DNA of 20,526 bases from a virus: IMG/VR virus record IMGVR_UViG_3300047553_000716, positions 1-20,526 of that record; one strand, written 5' to 3'. This document shows, piece after piece, positions 13,425 to 20,526 of the stretch. Every line of letters begins with the position of its first letter. Within the stretch, counting starts at the first letter, position 1. Position numbers and translations under genes: made by a program. The notes below the pieces were generated by a model. The model saw nothing but the letters and a program-made list of their open reading frames with translations, searched no databases and was not told the origin of the DNA.

Positions 13425-13889
13425 TCAATCTGTATAGAAAATCGTGATGGAAGAATTTGCGATATAAGCATTTGCATTATCTTTATAGATTGATGTGCTT
13501 GCTGAATGAATTGTTTTTTTCAATTGAACTTGCAAAGTGGATGCAAGATTAACAGCGATCATTGCCACATTGCCCGAATATGTATCGCCATTCGGTGCAG
13601 TTGGTACATAGTAAGCATAAGCTTTTGCTTGATTTGAAAAAGTTGTCCCGCCACTTGCATTTATAAATGCGAACTCTGCATTATTGCCAGATGCTTGAGA
13701 AAAGTTAATTGATGCTGTTAAAAAATAGTCTCTTCCTGATGGAAGGCTGATTATATTGCTTGACACTGTGACAACAGACGAGTCGGTAATTGAGCCAAGA
13801 GTAAGAGTTGTTGCTGATGCAATTGCTTGAGCGGGGATATCTATTTGAACAGATTTTAAAGCCATTGCATGAATTGGATTAAATGTCAT
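13425..13889 (-). CDS. Putative virion/tail protein, beta-rich (154 aa)
   Basis: AAGGACT stands before ATG 13889. The product is rich in Ser, Thr, Ala and Asn and made of alternating strands (LTLGSITDSSVVTVSS, LPSGRDYFLTASINF). This suggests a jelly-roll or C1q-like fold as in receptor-binding trimers. It sits between tail genes and the endolysin. It lacks any recognised motif. It may be a fibre-tip, chaperone or decoration protein. Confidence 0.55.
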   Translation of the reverse strand: MTFNPIHAMALKSVQIDIPAQAIASATTLTLGSITDSSVVTVSSNIISLPSGRDYFLTASINFSQASGNNAEFAFINASGGTTFSNQAKAYAYYVPTAPNGDTYSGNVAMIAVNLASTLQVQLKKTIHSASTSIYKDNANAYIANSSITIFYTD

Positions 13890-13892
13890 GAT

Positions 13893-14312
13893 TTAGTCCT
13901 TTATTGGCATTATAAGAAAAACCGCACTGTCAAGATAAACCTGATCTCCACTATCTAAAATATTAACTGAAAGCTCAATGTTTGATTTTGTTGTGATGAT
14001 TGGATTAGTTGACTGATAAGACCGTTGAGATGAATAGGTGCTGATTGCAATTTGACTCCCAACCCTTGAAGTGATTGAGTCTGAATTTAAAACAGATGCG
14101 CTTGCTGTTGGATAGGATGTGTCAGCATCAGCTTGAAGTGCTATACTAAAAATTATTGCTGTATTTCCACCTAAAGAAGGCATCTTGCTATCATTATGAA
14201 AAATAGGTTGTTTTGAATATGCTTTTTCAAAAAGCCCGGCAGATATAAGTTGAGTTGCACCACTTGCCACCATATAAAAAGCGTCTTGTTGCATCGATCC
14301 TGAATAGCTCAT
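13893..14312 (-). CDS. Putative virion/tail protein, beta-rich (139 aa)
   Basis: This 139-aa protein overlaps the preceding gene by 4 bp (ATGA). It has strand-rich composition with many Ser, Thr and Asn (SITSRVGSQIAISTYSSQRS, NIELSVNILDSGDQVYLDSAVFL). The C-terminal part resembles its neighbours in size and style. No family is recognised. The position suggests a tail accessory or receptor-binding component. Confidence 0.55.
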   Translation of the reverse strand: MSYSGSMQQDAFYMVASGATQLISAGLFEKAYSKQPIFHNDSKMPSLGGNTAIIFSIALQADADTSYPTASASVLNSDSITSRVGSQIAISTYSSQRSYQSTNPIITTKSNIELSVNILDSGDQVYLDSAVFLIMPIKD

Positions 14313-14773
14313 TTATCAACCTCCATCAAAAAAAGATTTGTTCCAATTGAAGCTGAATAGATATTATAGATACTACCCGGATTTTTTGAATATCTGATAG
14401 ATAGAACATCTCCACTTGTTGCCACATACGAGAAAAACAACGGCATGCTTCTAGTTGTTCGATTGGATGGAGGATTAGCAAAGGTTTTTGCAAGATATCT
14501 TTGAGTAGATAATGAGCTTCCATTTATAAAAACAGACATACTAAAAGCATCATCTCCTCCGCTAGTTGGATGAAAAAAGCCATGATAAATCTTGTCTGCT
14601 AAAACAATATCTCCACTCGATAAGGTGGCTTGCAGTCCAGTTGATCCGCTCAATGTAGTCAATGCATATTGCACATTCGAATAAACACTCGTTGAATTTA
14701 AAGCGACATCTGTTGATCTGTTCGCATAAGCAAATTTAACTGCCTTATGTCCAAGTTTTAAGTTATATGTCAT
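14309..14773 (-). CDS. Putative virion/tail protein, beta-rich (154 aa)
   Basis: ATG 14773 overlaps the fibre-gene stop in an ATGA junction, which decides the start over TTG 14785. The product is Ser/Thr/Asn-rich beta structure ending in LFLMEVDK. It starts with a polar head, then shows strands such as VQYALTTLSGSTGLQATLSSGD and RYLAKTFANPPSN. Direct coupling to the fibre gene suggests a fibre chaperone or tip protein, though neither is shown. Confidence 0.55.
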   Translation of the reverse strand: MTYNLKLGHKAVKFAYANRSTDVALNSTSVYSNVQYALTTLSGSTGLQATLSSGDIVLADKIYHGFFHPTSGGDDAFSMSVFINGSSLSTQRYLAKTFANPPSNRTTRSMPLFFSYVATSGDVLSIRYSKNPGSIYNIYSASIGTNLFLMEVDK

Positions 14774-17340
14774 ATAATAATCCAATTCGAACCCGTTGAA
14801 ATAACGGTAACTGAAGCATATTGGGCAAGGAGTTGGATAGTAGCTGATCCATCAATGGTTTGAGCGCCGTTACATGCAATTGTAACTGTTGCCGTTCCAA
14901 GCCTTTTAATATCGTATCTCATACTTGCGCAAGCGGTTGCATCAGGTAAAGTCATGGTAACTGCTGAAGATCCTGAAACGGTATAAATCTCTTGAAGTGT
15001 TGTTGCGCTAGGTGTTGATATCGTGAAGTTGCTTGTCTTATCGCTTATTGTTGGTCTTGTTGCTCCACCGCCAACAGTAGCAGGCACCCAATTAGTGCCA
15101 TTCCAAGATAAAACTTGATTTGTCGTTGGAGCGGTTGTAGCTGTATCGACATCGCTTAAAGCATTGATAGAGAAGCCACTTAGAGAGACGGTTGAGTCAA
15201 TCTTATCTGACCCATCAACATAACTGTAACTGATGCCGGTATGTGATCCACTTGTTAAAAGGGATGCACTAGCATCTTGCGCAAGTTCATCGGTGTATTG
15301 AGTGATTGTTGTAGCGATTTGCCCGCTTGTGATTGTTATCCCCGTTCCTGCGCTAAAGGCATTTCTCGCAAGTGTATCAGAGAAATATTTATTGGTTGAA
15401 CCTTCGGTTAAATTATCGGTTGTTTTTGTTGCCAAGCGAGTATCAAAAGCACTATTAACCCTTGTGCTTGTATAATATAAATTGGTTGAACCTTCGCTTA
15501 AACTATCGGTTGTTTTTGTGGCAAGTCTATTATCAAAATTTGTATTAGTGAAATAAAGATTAGTTGATCCTTGATTGATATTATCAGTTGTCAATGTCAC
15601 ATTCCCAGCCACTGGAGAAACTGAATTAACTGAGTTAACTGTTCCACCGTTGGCGGTGACATAGCTTTTCATTGCTGATACTGATGGGGCTTGATCGGTT
15701 TCTGATCCTGCTGTGCTATTGACAACGGCGGCGGTCTTTGCTCTTGTGCTTGTAAAATATTGATTAGTTGATCCTTCTGAAATGTCATCGGTATCGAGTG
15801 AAACTGTACCCGTTTGACCATTAACTGAAACAACAGCACCACTCACACCAAAGGCAACCCATGCACTGCCATCATAAATCCAAGATGAAGAGTCGTCTGT
15901 TTGAATAGCAACATCGCCCTCTTGAGCAACTAAGGCGTTTCTCTCAGTTGCATCAGCGACAACATGAACATCAGTTATTGCTAAAGGTGGCAAGTGATTG
16001 GTAGGGACAAGACCATTTGCATCAAGCTCGCAAATCCCATTGTTTGCACCTTTTTGAAGGCTGATTCTAGCGTCTGCATCTGTGTCTGTGTATTGAGTGA
16101 TGGTTGATGAAATTTGACCACTAGAAAGAGAAATGCCAGTGCCTGCTGTGTAGTAGGCTTTTACTGATGAAACGGAAGGAGCTTGATCGGTTTCAGTGCC
16201 TGCCATGCTATTGACAACGGCGGCGGTCTTAGCAAGTGCATTTGTGAAATAGAGATTGGTTGAACCTTGAGTTAAATTGTCAGTTGTCTTTGTTGCCAAT
16301 CGTGTATCAAATCTTGAATTGGTATAAAAAAGATTTGTTGATCCTTCAGTCAAGTCATCGCTTGATGTTGGGATTGTTGGCTTGTTTCTTAGTTCGCTAT
16401 ATGATCCACTAAAAGAGGTTGATAAGCCATTATTTAGATCGTAAACATAGACATCAGCATTTTGAAATTGCTTGACGCTTAAATCATTATATCCCGTTCT
16501 TCCAACTGTAACGACATTTGAAGTTAAATTTGTTTGCAATAAATTAACTCCACTGCATTCAGTTAAAATCGTGAGCAATGGAGAACCCGCCCCTGATCTT
16601 GATGATGTGATTAACTGATTTCCCAAGTTGCAACGATCAAAATAAACTGTTGCTGTTACATTGGAAGCAATGGAAATTGCACCCGCAAAAGTACATTGCT
16701 CAAAAGTTATAAAATTGGCTGTTGAATTGTTGATTGTAACGGTGCTATCAAAGATCACATTCTTAAAATAGTGTCGCCCTTCTGTTCCATTGATCAAGAA
16801 AGCTCCCTCAATATTGAGGTTTTCAATCTTAATTCTTGTAGTGCTTGCCCCTGATATAGTCAAGCCTCTTGATAGTAGTTCACAGCCATGTACACCAGTG
16901 GGGGATTCAGGTGCTAAAATGTTAACATTTGCATGATTTGAGATTGTAACGGTTGAGCCACCATATGATCCCACAGACATGTAAATGGCACTAACTCCGC
17001 TTGATCCTGCAATACCATCTAAGACGGTTTGAATATCGTTAACCCCATCATTTACATAATAAGAATTTGAATAAAGAGTTTTTGCTTGTACTGATAGAAT
17101 ATCGCTTTGAGCGGTTGAAACATCGCTTTGAAGAGTGCTGATGTCGCTTTGGGCTGTTGTCATATCGCTTTGAAGAGTTGATACATTTCCTTGATCGGCT
17201 GATGTAAAATATTGACGATCAGCATTTGAGCCTTCTGCGATATTATCGGTTGTTAAGACGACAACACCAGTTTGACCATTAACGGAATCAACTGCACCAC
17301 CACCGCCACCACTTACTGGAGGTTTAATAATAATTGCCAT
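14770..17340 (-). CDS. Tail fibre / tail spike protein with modular repeats
   Basis: This is an 856-aa trimeric-type fibre. The N-terminus has a Gly5 hinge (VSGGGGGAVDSVNGQTG), then heptad-like SDISTLQSDVSTAQSD repeats (50-90). Residues 95-290 look like a right-handed beta-helix. Regularly spaced NI/TI strands (NVNILAPES, IKIENLNIEG, FKNVIFDSTVTI, FITFEQCTF) resemble pectate-lyase-like stalks that can bind or cut surface polysaccharide. From about 325 to 690, six to eight TTDNLTEGSTNLYFT-type modules follow. The last 100 residues form a conserved-style tip (TMTLPDATACASMRYDIKR). It is a likely host-range determinant. It is followed by three small beta-rich genes that may assist it. Confidence 0.85.
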   Translation of the reverse strand: MAIIIKPPVSGGGGGAVDSVNGQTGVVVLTTDNIAEGSNADRQYFTSADQGNVSTLQSDMTTAQSDISTLQSDVSTAQSDILSVQAKTLYSNSYYVNDGVNDIQTVLDGIAGSSGVSAIYMSVGSYGGSTVTISNHANVNILAPESPTGVHGCELLSRGLTISGASTTRIKIENLNIEGAFLINGTEGRHYFKNVIFDSTVTINNSTANFITFEQCTFAGAISIASNVTATVYFDRCNLGNQLITSSRSGAGSPLLTILTECSGVNLLQTNLTSNVVTVGRTGYNDLSVKQFQNADVYVYDLNNGLSTSFSGSYSELRNKPTIPTSSDDLTEGSTNLFYTNSRFDTRLATKTTDNLTQGSTNLYFTNALAKTAAVVNSMAGTETDQAPSVSSVKAYYTAGTGISLSSGQISSTITQYTDTDADARISLQKGANNGICELDANGLVPTNHLPPLAITDVHVVADATERNALVAQEGDVAIQTDDSSSWIYDGSAWVAFGVSGAVVSVNGQTGTVSLDTDDISEGSTNQYFTSTRAKTAAVVNSTAGSETDQAPSVSAMKSYVTANGGTVNSVNSVSPVAGNVTLTTDNINQGSTNLYFTNTNFDNRLATKTTDSLSEGSTNLYYTSTRVNSAFDTRLATKTTDNLTEGSTNKYFSDTLARNAFSAGTGITITSGQIATTITQYTDELAQDASASLLTSGSHTGISYSYVDGSDKIDSTVSLSGFSINALSDVDTATTAPTTNQVLSWNGTNWVPATVGGGATRPTISDKTSNFTISTPSATTLQEIYTVSGSSAVTMTLPDATACASMRYDIKRLGTATVTIACNGAQTIDGSATIQLLAQYASVTVISTGSNWIII
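15715..16230. repeat. Duplicated segments within the fibre gene
   Basis: A 24-bp stretch beginning GCTATTGACAACGGCGG occurs identically at 15715-15738 and 16207-16230. Each copy sits about 25 bp after GCTTGATCGGTTTC. Further diverged copies of the EGSTNLYFT-coding unit lie at about 15370-15600 and 16240-16350. Such tracts favour recombination and module gain or loss. Confidence 0.85.
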
Positions 17341-17342
17341 GA

Positions 17343-17723
17343 TTAAACAACCTTTCTATTAAATGCACAAATGAAAACAACATTATCCCCGCTAGCACCT
17401 TTTTTATAGGAGATATCAGTGATTGCGCCGCTTTTTGTCCCACCGCACTGAATATCAATTGCACCGCCAGCCAAGATAAAGATTTCATTTGTTGTGCTAT
17501 CTGATGCAGTTGTTCGAGGTCTCAATTTAAAGAAGGCTGTTGCTGATCCTGGATTATAGACGCTGATGTCACAAAAGGCAAGATCTGCATCTAGTGCTGT
17601 CCCTGTTGTGCTATCGATAAAATCGCTTGAATTTAAATCAGTCCAATCGGTTGAGTTATTGGCTGATGTACTCTTGCACGCGATAAATTCACCTGTTTGA
17701 ATTTGATATTGAAGGCGGTTCAT
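17343..17723 (-). CDS. Putative virion protein (126 aa)
   Basis: ATG 17723 overlaps the stop of the 53-aa gene, with GAGAG before it. The product is beta-rich (AFCDISVYNPGSATAFFKLRPRT, IFILAGGAIDIQCGG) and resembles small head or tail decoration proteins that bind along a structural lattice. It lies between hub and fibre. There is no specific family match. Confidence 0.55.
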   Translation of the reverse strand: MNRLQYQIQTGEFIACKSTSANNSTDWTDLNSSDFIDSTTGTALDADLAFCDISVYNPGSATAFFKLRPRTTASDSTTNEIFILAGGAIDIQCGGTKSGAITDISYKKGASGDNVVFICAFNRKVV

Positions 17724-17881
17724 TTGGCTCTCTTTATGATAATCGGTTGATCTTCGATGATAACGACTTTTTTGCTAGTCTTTTTATTGTCATCTTTTTG
17801 CTCTAAAATAGCAATTCTCTCTTCTAATCTTTCGATAAGATCAGCTAGATATCGCATCGTTAATTGTGGCTTTTCACTCAT
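17720..17881 (-). CDS. 53-aa coiled-coil protein
   Basis: This short gene is well supported: it starts inside the last codons of the hub gene (8-bp overlap) and its TGA overlaps the next ATG. The product contains a helical heptad stretch (YLADLIERLEERIAILEQKD, 11-30) then a basic, beta-prone tail (KKVVIIEDQPIIIKRAK). It is probably a small structural or assembly factor of the tail tip. Function is unknown. Confidence 0.65.
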   Translation of the reverse strand: MSEKPQLTMRYLADLIERLEERIAILEQKDDNKKTSKKVVIIEDQPIIIKRAK

Positions 17882-20504
17882 AGATGAAGCTCCTGTCTAT
17901 GTATGCTCTTTTTGTATGATGAGATGATGCATTTAAGTATGTTGTAGGTTGGATGATGCCACCCGCTGACATGCCATGATTGCTTGTGAAAGTGATTTGA
18001 TTTGCATTGATAGAAGCAATTGTCTTTGTCAAGGTGGTTGCCTCTGATCCTTGTAAAACATAATCAACGATATCACCAGCCTTAAAATAGCTGATATCTG
18101 CATCAGAGTAAAAGGCTGATTCAATCTCAATTGTTGTTGTATTGATGATTGTAGCGATTTTAGCTGATGCATTCCATGAAGGTGAAGAGTCGCCCAAGTG
18201 AATGAGTTTAAGTTCTGTACCTTCTCCCATAAGATCAATGCTAATTGATTGCACCATGGCAATCTTATTTGATATTCCATAAGCATCAGCATAACCCTTG
18301 AGAAATGCGCTAGTTATTTTTAGATATGATCCAACATCTAAAGCAAGGCCTTTACCTGTACCTATGGAAAGATGCCACATTCTCACCGCTTGACCATACA
18401 ATCTAAAAAGCCTTGCATAAGTTGGCAAGAAATTCTCTAGAAAATCGCTTGCATTTGTACCCCCTAGAATGTCGCTAGTGATGCCATATAAATCTAATTC
18501 CATTGATTTGGTTTCACCCGCTAGACGATTGATCGCATCGTAGTTATTAACAATTCTAGTCGTTGGTTCTTCTTGATGCATATCATATCTAAACTTAAAT
18601 TGAGTTACGATATCTTCAAAGTTCGACCAATAAGGCGGCTTGCTTGCTAGAAAGTCAACATCTGATAAAGAAGTTTGATCTTCGTCTGCTTCATGCCCAA
18701 GTAGTACCAAAGAGATGCGAGGATTAAAGCTATCTCTATTCATGACAATACAAGCCCCCATCGTTTTAAGCATAGGATCAAGTATCTCCCTTAAAGTCAA
18801 TTCGTCAGCAGGTAGCGAGAACATCCAATCTATTCCACTAGCTGAATTTAGGCTTAAAAACGATTGCTCATCAATTATGCTTGAGTGTAAATTGCACCCC
18901 GTTAATTGCAGATCATAAGCACCGTTTATTTCCCCACCCCCACCACTTTCTAAGAGTTGTAAAATCACTTCACCCGCTGGGCGTCTAGTGATGATCATCC
19001 CTTTTGAAATCTCAATTGGAGACCCTTCGCCAAGCCAATCGCCAAAAGGTGGCAATCGTCTATTCTCAGAGATAGTCATATCAAGATGCAAGAGATATAC
19101 ACCGCCTAAATCCTCTTCATGTGTAGCTAGCGCATTGACTACATCTTCGCCAATTTTTATTTGTATCGCATAGAGGTTGCCATCTGCTTCTGTTGGCAAG
19201 CCTAAAGAGTCTTGTACTAAAATATAAGGTTCGTCTCTATCTCTCCAACCTAAAGCAAAACCTCGAATATCATATAAATCTGGATTAGCTGAATTAGATC
19301 CAAAAAATCTTGTTGCTGTAAACTTTAAACCTAAATCAACTTGATAAGGTCTGTTGTCAGGCAACTCTGATGCTGGAGCAACAGACCCCAAAAAGCTAAT
19401 GCCAAAAGAAACAGCTTGAGGATCAAGAGCAACAAATGGCAATGGAACATCAAAGGAATAAGTTTCGTTACTTACTTGTATTAGCAAATCAGAGTTATCA
19501 GAAAAAACTAAAGAATCATCAGAATCAAAGCCGTTTATTCTTAAAAGATATCTTCCACTTCGTTTTAAAATACTGAATTTTTTCACTACTCCACCTTGAG
19601 AAGTGCCATACGCATTAAAGAGGCTTATCACTTCATCATGAGTTTTTAATCCCGATCCTAATACTAAAGGAAAATATCCATAGGCTTGAAATTCGGGATA
19701 TTGAAAGATCAACGGTGATAGCTGATTTCTAATATCTCCATAATAATGAACGCCTTGAGCTAGTCTAGTCTTCTGAGTCCCTGAAGAGACCTTATTGTCA
19801 AGCATGGCAGTCATAGGCAAGATTGAAATCGTAACTGAATTTAAGCCTTCAATCGTTGGAGAGCTTTCGATAATGCCTTGAAAAATGATCTGATTGTCCC
19901 AAGTGTTGCCGTTCTGATCAACTGAGCAAGCATATATTTTTGCTTGTCTACCTCGCCAAGATACCAACTCACTTGATACGATGGGCGTGTCTGTACCTCC
20001 CAAATAAATCTGATGTTGTTGTCTAAATCCCAAGCGATGAGTAGCTGTTATTGTATAGATGCCACCGCTTTCGCTTTGAGAAGTGCAATAGAAGCTCTCT
20101 GATCCAATATGCAAGAGATGCGGATAACTCACTGATGGATTGCTATCAACGATCAAATCAGGAGTATCATCAGACCTTAAAACATTGGCAACGAGTTGAC
20201 CGTTCCAAATAGAGCTTGATCTTGATAGACGGCTAAAAATGACATGTGGATCAGTGCTTGATCCTCTCATGCGATCCATAGCGATTGAAATTGAAATAGG
20301 TTGATATGTAGCGACCCCTCCACTAGGTTCTATCTCAGCTTGATATGGAGTGATTGACTGGATGCAATCAATATCTGTATATGATAGATCATAAAGTGAT
20401 GATGCTGTGAATGGATTGTGCCCCATATAAAAGCGAGTCATCAAGCCTTGTATCTCTAAGCCAAAGACTCTATAACCTTGATCATCTTGTAGTTTGAAAG
20501 CCAT
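17874..20504 (-). CDS. Putative tail hub / baseplate protein
   Basis: This 876-aa protein has AAGGAG 9 nt before ATG 20504. It lies first of the visible late run and just before the fibre. The middle region carries a hub-like pattern, with IDWMFSLPADELTLREILDP followed by MLKTMGACIVMN (about 572-600) and a strand block. This is seen in siphovirus-like tail-tip and hub proteins, where it forms a beta-domain on the tail tube. N-terminal strands (GGVATYQPISISIAM) suggest a tube-contacting barrel. C-terminal residues 790-876 form another beta domain ending in RSFIYE. The family is assigned from pattern and synteny, not a sure match. Confidence 0.55.
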   Translation of the reverse strand: MAFKLQDDQGYRVFGLEIQGLMTRFYMGHNPFTASSLYDLSYTDIDCIQSITPYQAEIEPSGGVATYQPISISIAMDRMRGSSTDPHVIFSRLSRSSSIWNGQLVANVLRSDDTPDLIVDSNPSVSYPHLLHIGSESFYCTSQSESGGIYTITATHRLGFRQQHQIYLGGTDTPIVSSELVSWRGRQAKIYACSVDQNGNTWDNQIIFQGIIESSPTIEGLNSVTISILPMTAMLDNKVSSGTQKTRLAQGVHYYGDIRNQLSPLIFQYPEFQAYGYFPLVLGSGLKTHDEVISLFNAYGTSQGGVVKKFSILKRSGRYLLRINGFDSDDSLVFSDNSDLLIQVSNETYSFDVPLPFVALDPQAVSFGISFLGSVAPASELPDNRPYQVDLGLKFTATRFFGSNSANPDLYDIRGFALGWRDRDEPYILVQDSLGLPTEADGNLYAIQIKIGEDVVNALATHEEDLGGVYLLHLDMTISENRRLPPFGDWLGEGSPIEISKGMIITRRPAGEVILQLLESGGGGEINGAYDLQLTGCNLHSSIIDEQSFLSLNSASGIDWMFSLPADELTLREILDPMLKTMGACIVMNRDSFNPRISLVLLGHEADEDQTSLSDVDFLASKPPYWSNFEDIVTQFKFRYDMHQEEPTTRIVNNYDAINRLAGETKSMELDLYGITSDILGGTNASDFLENFLPTYARLFRLYGQAVRMWHLSIGTGKGLALDVGSYLKITSAFLKGYADAYGISNKIAMVQSISIDLMGEGTELKLIHLGDSSPSWNASAKIATIINTTTIEIESAFYSDADISYFKAGDIVDYVLQGSEATTLTKTIASINANQITFTSNHGMSAGGIIQPTTYLNASSHHTKRAYIDRSFIYE

Positions 20505-20526
20505 TTAGATCTGCTCCTTGTAAAGC

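Noticed and set aside
1-20526. Temperate lifestyle
   Set aside because: A Cro-like protein is present, but no integrase, CI-like repressor or attachment site is visible in this window. The rest of the genome would be needed.

Overview
The window is part of the genome of a tailed double-stranded DNA bacteriophage. It carries both terminase subunits, an SSB, a DnaB-type helicase, a RecT-like annealing protein, a holin and endolysin pair, a tail hub protein and a repeat-rich tail fibre. It is AT-rich, genes are packed with ATGA-type overlaps, and standard bacterial start codons and Shine-Dalgarno sites fit throughout. I see no tRNA, rRNA, integrase, CRISPR array or insertion sequence. The host cannot be named from the sequence. 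The two murein-cleaving enzymes only say that it is a bacterium.

Layout, left to right. (1) 1-2411, minus: a five-gene run of small unknown, SSB, ribbon-helix-helix protein, TerS, and TerL cut by the left edge. (2) 2489-4220, plus: ThyX, a zinc-ribbon miniprotein, a lytic transglycosylase and a dCMP deaminase, diverging from block 1 across a perfect 26-bp palindrome. (3) 4215-4844: two small minus-strand genes (one a two-helix membrane protein) bracketed by a 52/53-bp near-identical direct repeat. (4) 4952-7471, minus: a 388-aa protein with a degenerate GIY-YIG-like domain, an 18-bp tandem array and repeated GW motifs, and a 418-aa probable replication initiator/helicase-loader with an eroded AAA+ domain. 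(5) 7579-10816, plus: a Cro-like HTH protein, DnaB helicase, two small proteins and a RecT-like protein. (6) 10809-20504, minus: a long late-type run from the tail hub through a coiled-coil miniprotein, a virion protein, the tail fibre and three small beta-rich virion proteins to M15 endolysin, holin and a class II ribonucleotide reductase.

How the parts fit. The RNR makes deoxynucleotides, dCMP deaminase makes dUMP, and ThyX turns dUMP into dTMP, so the phage carries its own route to dTMP. Initiator, HTH protein, helicase, SSB and RecT-like protein form the replication and recombination set. Good sigma70-like promoters sit before the 388-aa gene, between the divergent initiator and HTH genes, and before the 65-aa gene. 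The late run has no promoter inside the window and is probably read from upstream of 20526.

Most worth a second look: the initiator whose Walker motifs are lost; the GIY-YIG-like protein with substituted active-site positions and a 54-bp higher-order repeat; the repeat-flanked two-gene cassette; a 9-bp hairpin that would sequester the RNR start codon; and a clear excess of GATC sites.
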